Shown here piece by piece: positions 32,245 through 36,463 of a DNA stretch of 36,463 nt. Under the pieces are notes generated by a model. That model was not told where the DNA came from. It did no database searches and saw only the letters and a program-made list of their open reading frames with translations. How positions within the stretch are numbered: the first letter of the stretch is position 1; the number at the start of each line of letters is the position of its first letter. The stretch comes from Parachlorella kessleri (taxonomy: Eukaryota; Chlorophyta; Trebouxiophyceae; Chlorellales; Chlorellaceae): positions 1 through 36,463 of the forward strand of contig BBXU01001671.1 of assembly GCA_001598975.1 (NCBI GenBank). Reading direction: 5' to 3'. The position numbers and the translations under genes were made by a program.

Positions 32245-32949
32245 ATGAGCTGTGTGAACTGGTTCCACCGGCTGCATGTGCCCTGCTGGACCCCGGCTCC
32301 AGTGATATTACATTGTTGTTGCCACTGGTATGTGCCGACGCGTCTGGCAAGAGCTAAGCCGCTTGTAAGCCAGTGACCCCAGCTTCGTTGACACCAAAGG
32401 CATCCCTCGGTGCTGGCTCCGTTGTGCCAAAAAAATGGCCGGCGTCACTAGGTACGGCACTGCCAAGTTAGTGCGCTGCGCACTTGCATGCTGGGTATGC
32501 ACAGGCCATGCCTGGTGCCCACTTAGCACACGCAGCCAGCAGCCGAGGGAGATATGTGGCGCATGGGCCCGCCCTCACCCAGCTTGCACTGAAGTGATGT
32601 CAGCCACGACAGAGGGTCAAGCACCTGAGGTTAGGACCTGCTTGCCTAGGAAGCAGTCACTGCCAGAACATGGTGACTGCTTGGCGAACATCTGCTGCTC
32701 AGGGGTGCCTGTATCGCACTAACAAGCACTGGGTGAGCCACCGGGGCTCCACAGAAATTGAGAGCGCCACCCATGCAGCATGCTTTGCGTACGCCTATGT
32801 GACTGTGTCAGCTTCCCCCAACTACTAGCTTCACTTGGCCTCTTCGTGTCTACTCAGTTTACCACTGAGGGGTTAGATAAGGGCTAAGGGCTAACCCACA
32901 CATATTAGCCTATCCCCACCATTTCCCTCACTCTCCCAGCTCGTTCAAG
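32245..32949. other. Intergenic region between the SUA-like and secreted-protein genes
   Basis: Contains TGTAA at 32364-32368, 120 bases past the SUA-like stop, a plausible poly(A) signal. The stretch before 32950 is pyrimidine-rich and presumably the 5' UTR and promoter of the next gene. No coding exon recognised. Confidence 0.5.
32364..32368 (+). promoter_or_regulatory. Likely TGTAA polyadenylation signal for the SUA-like gene
   Basis: First TGTAA after the stop at 32244, at a distance typical of green-algal 3' UTRs. Confidence 0.4.
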
Positions 32950-35008
32950 ATGAAGCGCACCCTGGCATTCACCCTGCTGGCCCTCTTTGCAGGGTGCTAC
33001 ATGGCACACGGTACGGAGCAATTCAAACTGGCAGTACTGAACCTTGTTTTGCACAGCCTGGCCTGGTCTTCCATGCTAGTGGGTTGTACTTGTGTTGTTG
33101 ACATGTCCAAGGGCTTGGGGAGCAGGAGTTGGCCATCCAATGCCCTGCATGCTTCGTCGGGGGCCTCACCCACTGTGGCTGGCTCGATTTCTTCCCTGGT
33201 AGCTCCATGCCACAGCTATCTCCAGCCACGACTCTCTGAGCATTGCTAGTGCAAGGCCTAGGCCAAGGCAGGGAGTCCTGTGTAATGTCTGCCCATGTGG
33301 CTGCCTGCAGCTCGCAGCCTCCTGGATGCAACTGCCAGCGCCAGTGCCTCTGTGAGTTGAAGCCCTCACAGAAAGACTTGATAGGGTGGGAGTCTTCAAG
33401 GCCACTCTTTTGACTGCGAAAAGAAGACTTGTAGGGCGGGGGGCTCCAACATGCCGTAGTGCTGTTGCCTTGGTGTGAAAGTGTGTGCTGTCCCTTGACT
33501 GTTGCACTGCGGCAGACCGTCATAAGTAGCCCGATCACAGAAGGATGTCCGCATCCCCAAAGTATGCTAGCCACTTACTCAATGGGTTGTGGTGGCGGCA
33601 TGCTTGAGAGTAAGAGGTTACCTGGCCACTAGATGCCCTGCCCTCTGGTGCCAATCTTTCCATGATAAACCAACTTTCCTTCCACCGTTGCAGGCACAGG
33701 CTGTTACTAATGCTTTCAACTCAGGTGAGGCGGTGGGACCCAGTCCTGCAAGCTTGCATACCCTACCAGTGGGCTGTTTGCGACTATTTGCAAAATGTCC
33801 ATGAAGTCATCACCTGAGGTAGGGGCAGCAACGCACACAATATCAAGGCCCTCCATTGAGCAGTGGTCATACTAGGCAACGGATGGGCAGAGTGGGAGTA
33901 CCGGGGTTGCCAGCCACAGCCCCCATGCTGCAGTGCTACGGCATTGCATAGCATGCCGTTCGCATGGCTCAATACACCCTGCTCCTTCGCAAAGCTGAAC
34001 ATGCTTGTCAAGCACGGCACTCATGCGCCGCTCTGCAGGAGGGTGCAATGCGGTCGCAAGCGCGGTAAGAGCTACACGATGGCATGAGTGATACGGCTTG
34101 ACGGCTTCCCTAGTGAAATTCCAAGTGCCGGATGGCTTGCATCAGTCCTACATAAATCCGTCACCTTACTGTGCCAGGAGCATCCCTGCATTATATTCCA
34201 ACCCCGAATCAATTTTCTGTCCTTCAAAAACCCTGTGCACCGCTCCCGACAGCAATCTCTTCCAGAAGGGGCCGGCCTGTTGCTATGCCTTCGAAAGTTC
34301 ATCTGCTTTAAAAACCCGGACTGCAGGTATCAAGCGCCCAGGCCCAAGGTCAGCAGGCCTTTGCAGATGCCACTGCTGCGGCTAAGGCGGTGTGCGGCTC
34401 CCAGTGGTGAGTGGTTCTGTGCAGGCTCCCTGCTATCAGACGGCAGCGTTTTGAGAGCGAAGGAGACACCTGCACCCAGCTTGTGCCCATGGCCTTCTGG
34501 CGGACCAAGCCAACAAAACTTGTGCCCAGTGCCTTTCGGGGGATTGAGCTAACGAAACACTACAGTACCAACGCAGCCAGTCAGCCAGCCAGAGAATATG
34601 TATGCAACTGAAATGAGCAAGTGGGGTGCCCGGCTTTCACCAGTGTTACTGCGTGCTAACTGTTGAGTGGTTGGCTGGCTGTGGCTGCAGGTATCTCATC
34701 TGCAACTCACTGGCTCAGGTAAATTGACCTCCCCTTCCGCATCGGTACTGTAACACCAGTACTGCTAACACATCCGTAAGGGCATTCGCATAGATCCCAT
34801 TTTGGCATTGTCTTTAGTACCTTTAGCATCGCACAGTAGCCGGGCATGGCAGCAGCACTAATCAGCCCTCCTCCTCCCTGGTGGAGCGCTCCTTGATACA
34901 CGGATGAGGGTGTGCTTCCTGCAGGCATCTGCCAACGCCAACGCTCAATCCTCTGGTGGTGGCACCGCCGTTGCCACGTCAAATGCCAAAGCTATCGCTG
35001 GATGTTAA
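32950..35008 (+). CDS. Small secreted four-cysteine Ala/Ser/Gln-rich protein, unrecognised
   Basis: I do not recognise the family. Exons: 32950-33010, 33311-33351, 33694-33724, 34039-34064, 34327-34406, 34691-34718, 34925-35008. They sum to 351 nt (116 aa plus TAA), with every exon flanked by GT/AG and every phase matching, including a 26-nt and a 28-nt exon. The N-terminus MKRTLAFTLLALFAGCYMAH followed by A-RSLLD is a clear signal peptide with a probable cut near residue 21; RSLL right after the cut is common in algal and plant secreted proteins. The mature part is rich in Ala, Ser, Gln and Asn (ATASASASAQAVTNAFNS; VSSAQAQGQQAFADATAAAK; ASANANAQSSGGGTAVATSN). It has four cysteines, C47, C76, C84 and C116 (the last residue), enough for two disulfides. 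It could be a wall, matrix or defence protein; that is only a guess. The upstream neighbour is the SUA-like gene in the same direction, with its own promoter. Confidence 0.72.
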
Positions 35009-35364
35009 AGCCGGGGATAGCAAGCCTCATGGTGCACCGCCCCCCACCCTTGAGGGGACGCCAGTGATATCATGCTGCCCGCCTGTACAGACCTTGGTGC
35101 CAGGTTTTGGCTGTGAAGCTCTAGAGGGAAGAAGTATGTGTGGCGAGGTGCTACGCATTTGCGGGATTCAGGAATGGGTTGCCTTGGCGGCTCTCAGTGT
35201 GGCCAGATCAAGACATTTGCCGCAGCTGCAGTACACATGGTGGACTGCATGCCTGTTGTAGCGAGTGAGTACTCTCGGCCGTCCCGTTTGTCCCACCACA
35301 GTCACTGTTGCCATGGTGGCTTTGCTGATGTTGGATGAATGATGCCATAAAGTGAGTAGTTGTT

Positions 35365-35381
35365 TGTAAGCCGCGTTGTAA
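35365..35381 (+). promoter_or_regulatory. Paired TGTAA polyadenylation-signal candidates
   Basis: Two TGTAA motifs 12 bases apart, about 360 bases after the secreted-protein stop codon. Confidence 0.35.
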
Positions 35382-35810
35382 TGCCAGTGAGGGAGCTGTG
35401 GACATTGATGCCTAGATGCTATGGTCAGTTGCAATGACGAGGAGCATCTGTGTGAGATTGGATGCTGCCTGGAACAGAGATCCCAGGCACACCACCCACC
35501 TGTGAGCGCGCGTCCCTGCTACCTCACCACTATCATCAGACGGAGAAATTCGTGGTAGCACACAGACCCCGATCAGCGCTCGCGCTGGCAGCATTGTGGC
35601 AGCACAGAATATCCTGCTTTAACCAGTAGCCAGACTCTGATAGCCTAGATGTCAGTCTGCCTGACTCCTCTGGTGCTCTTCAATAGGCCATAGTCCGACA
35701 GCGTTGCCCATGTAGTGACTTCACACAGTGGAAGTCAGCTACACATGTCCACGTGAATACGCACAACACAGGACTCGCAACCTTCATTGTGGTACGAGCA
35801 TATCAGTCCA

Positions 35811-35860
35811 GCCCAGCTCTCACTCCCTGTTGGCACTACCTGCCACCCATGCTAATATCA
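35811..35860 (+). repeat. Dispersed repeat family R2, copy D
   Basis: CCAGCCCAGCTCTCACTCCC then TGTTGGCACTACCTGCCACC and CATGCTAATA; matches copy C from CAGCCCAGCTCTCACTCCCT onward with one obvious substitution. Intergenic, plus orientation. Confidence 0.8.
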
Positions 35861-36064
35861 CCTGACAGCAGCACCTGTCACTCAAACTTCTCGCAGGGTT
35901 CAGCTGTGCACCCATGCGACACACGACCACCCACTGGGACTACTATCTCGTGCTCAAGACGCATCCGCAGCAATTCGTCACACACTTGTGGTGTTCAGGT
36001 CATGCCTCGCAGCTGCCGTTATAACTAGCCTCTCGTGTGATGTGCCACCGTCCCAGCCTCCTGC

Positions 36065-36136
36065 TCATGTGCCGTATCTGTGGCGGTAGACCGGCGGCGG
36101 CAGCTTCTGCCAAACATCCATCCAGGGCTTCTCCAC
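36065..36136 (-). CDS. Probable last coding exon of a gene entering from the right edge
   Basis: Not recognised. Reading leftwards, an acceptor (TGCCACGCAG) is followed by 23 codons and a TGA (VEKPWMDVWQKLPPPVYRHR then YGT). The Trp/Pro/Tyr/Arg-rich composition looks like a conserved C-terminus rather than chance, and the exon is an exact number of codons. The frame stays open upstream (ORF to 36370, including VQDVVEDSGGVDDRQAVERL), which may be intron or exon. The rest of the gene lies partly or wholly beyond the window. Confidence 0.4.
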   Translation of the reverse strand: MEKPWMDVWQKLPPPVYRHRYGT

Positions 36137-36463
36137 CTGCGTGGCACACAGACACCCAGTCTTCAACCGCTCAACTGCCTGCCTGTCATCCACCCCCCCA
36201 GAATCCTCCACAACATCTTGCACAGCGACATGCATTGCGACAGCACACTCTTGTAAGCCACAATGGCTGGGGCAGATGGCATAGTGATAGCTGTTGGACT
36301 TTAGTGGTGCGCTCAGGACTATTTCAGCATGTTTGCGTTCAGTGGGGGGCGAGGCGCCCCTCTCGCACAAGAGGTGTCAGAAGGTTTAGGCTGAGATCAT
36401 CACCGCGCACTTAGCCGCCTTTTTAAACATGGTGCACGATATCTGGCGCGCTTTGCATGCAGT
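36137..36463. other. Right edge of window, unassigned
   Basis: Probably intron or upstream exon of the minus-strand gene ending at 36065. I cannot place an exon boundary with confidence. Confidence 0.3.

Larger units (their letters stand above)
35009..36064. other. Intergenic region downstream of the secreted-protein gene
   Basis: Contains two TGTAA motifs at 35365 and 35377, candidate poly(A) signals for the secreted-protein gene, and R2 repeat copy D at 35811. No coding exon recognised on either strand. Confidence 0.5.

Noticed and set aside
1..36463. CRISPR array, rRNA, tRNA genes, autonomous transposon or viral insertion
   Set aside because: Looked for on both strands; no regularly spaced repeats, rRNA-like blocks, cloverleaf, transposase, reverse transcriptase or capsid-like ORFs were seen.

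Overview
The window is nuclear DNA from a green alga, most likely a chlorophycean (Chlamydomonadales-like) species. The evidence is very intron-dense genes (7 to 22 coding exons), GT...(T)GCAG introns of roughly 80-580 bases, moderately high GC, long CAG/GCA-coded Gln and Ala tracts, TG and GGGT microsatellites in introns, and a chloroplast-division gene. The exact species is not determined. I rebuilt the genes by joining exons by hand. Each chain was checked for reading phase at every junction and for continuity with the protein family. All exon coordinates are inferences from sequence with no transcript evidence.

Layout. (1) 1-5160 (+): 3' part of an ARC6-type plastid division gene, cut by the left edge. 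(2) 5974-7442 (+): complete SSU72 RNA polymerase II CTD phosphatase, 5 exons. (3) 8617-9740 (-): cob(I)alamin adenosyltransferase (PduO/MMAB type), 3 recognised exons, 5' end unresolved, convergent with SSU72. (4) about 9.75-12.2 kb: a long divergent intergenic stretch with one orphan ORF, a perfect palindrome and one copy of a ~137-bp dispersed repeat. (5) 12220-20228 (+): complete CASTOR/POLLUX(DMI1)-family ion channel, 22 exons, 875 codons. It includes a 7-nt microexon at the pore loop and GC-AG introns. (6) 20678-24433 (-): family GT8 glycosyltransferase with an N-terminal membrane anchor, convergent with the channel. (7) 24813-32244 (+): SUA/RBM5/RBM10-type splicing factor (RS-RRM-ZnF-RRM-OCRE, no G-patch seen), 14 exons, divergent from the GT8 gene over only ~380 bp. 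(8) 32950-35008 (+): a small secreted four-cysteine Ala/Ser/Gln-rich protein of 116 aa in 7 exons, which I do not recognise. (9) 36065-36136 (-): a likely last coding exon of a gene running in from the right edge.

The genes are ordinary eukaryotic neighbours, not an operon or a single pathway: plastid division, transcription, cobalamin metabolism, organellar ion transport, glycosylation and splicing. I saw no rRNA, tRNA, CRISPR array, intact transposon or virus. The most interesting items are the 7-nt microexon and unusual filter region of the CASTOR/POLLUX channel, the triplicated exon-intron junction with a GC donor in ARC6, two dispersed repeat families (one copy forming a 17-bp-armed hairpin), the SUA-like protein without a G-patch, and the unrecognised secreted Cys protein.
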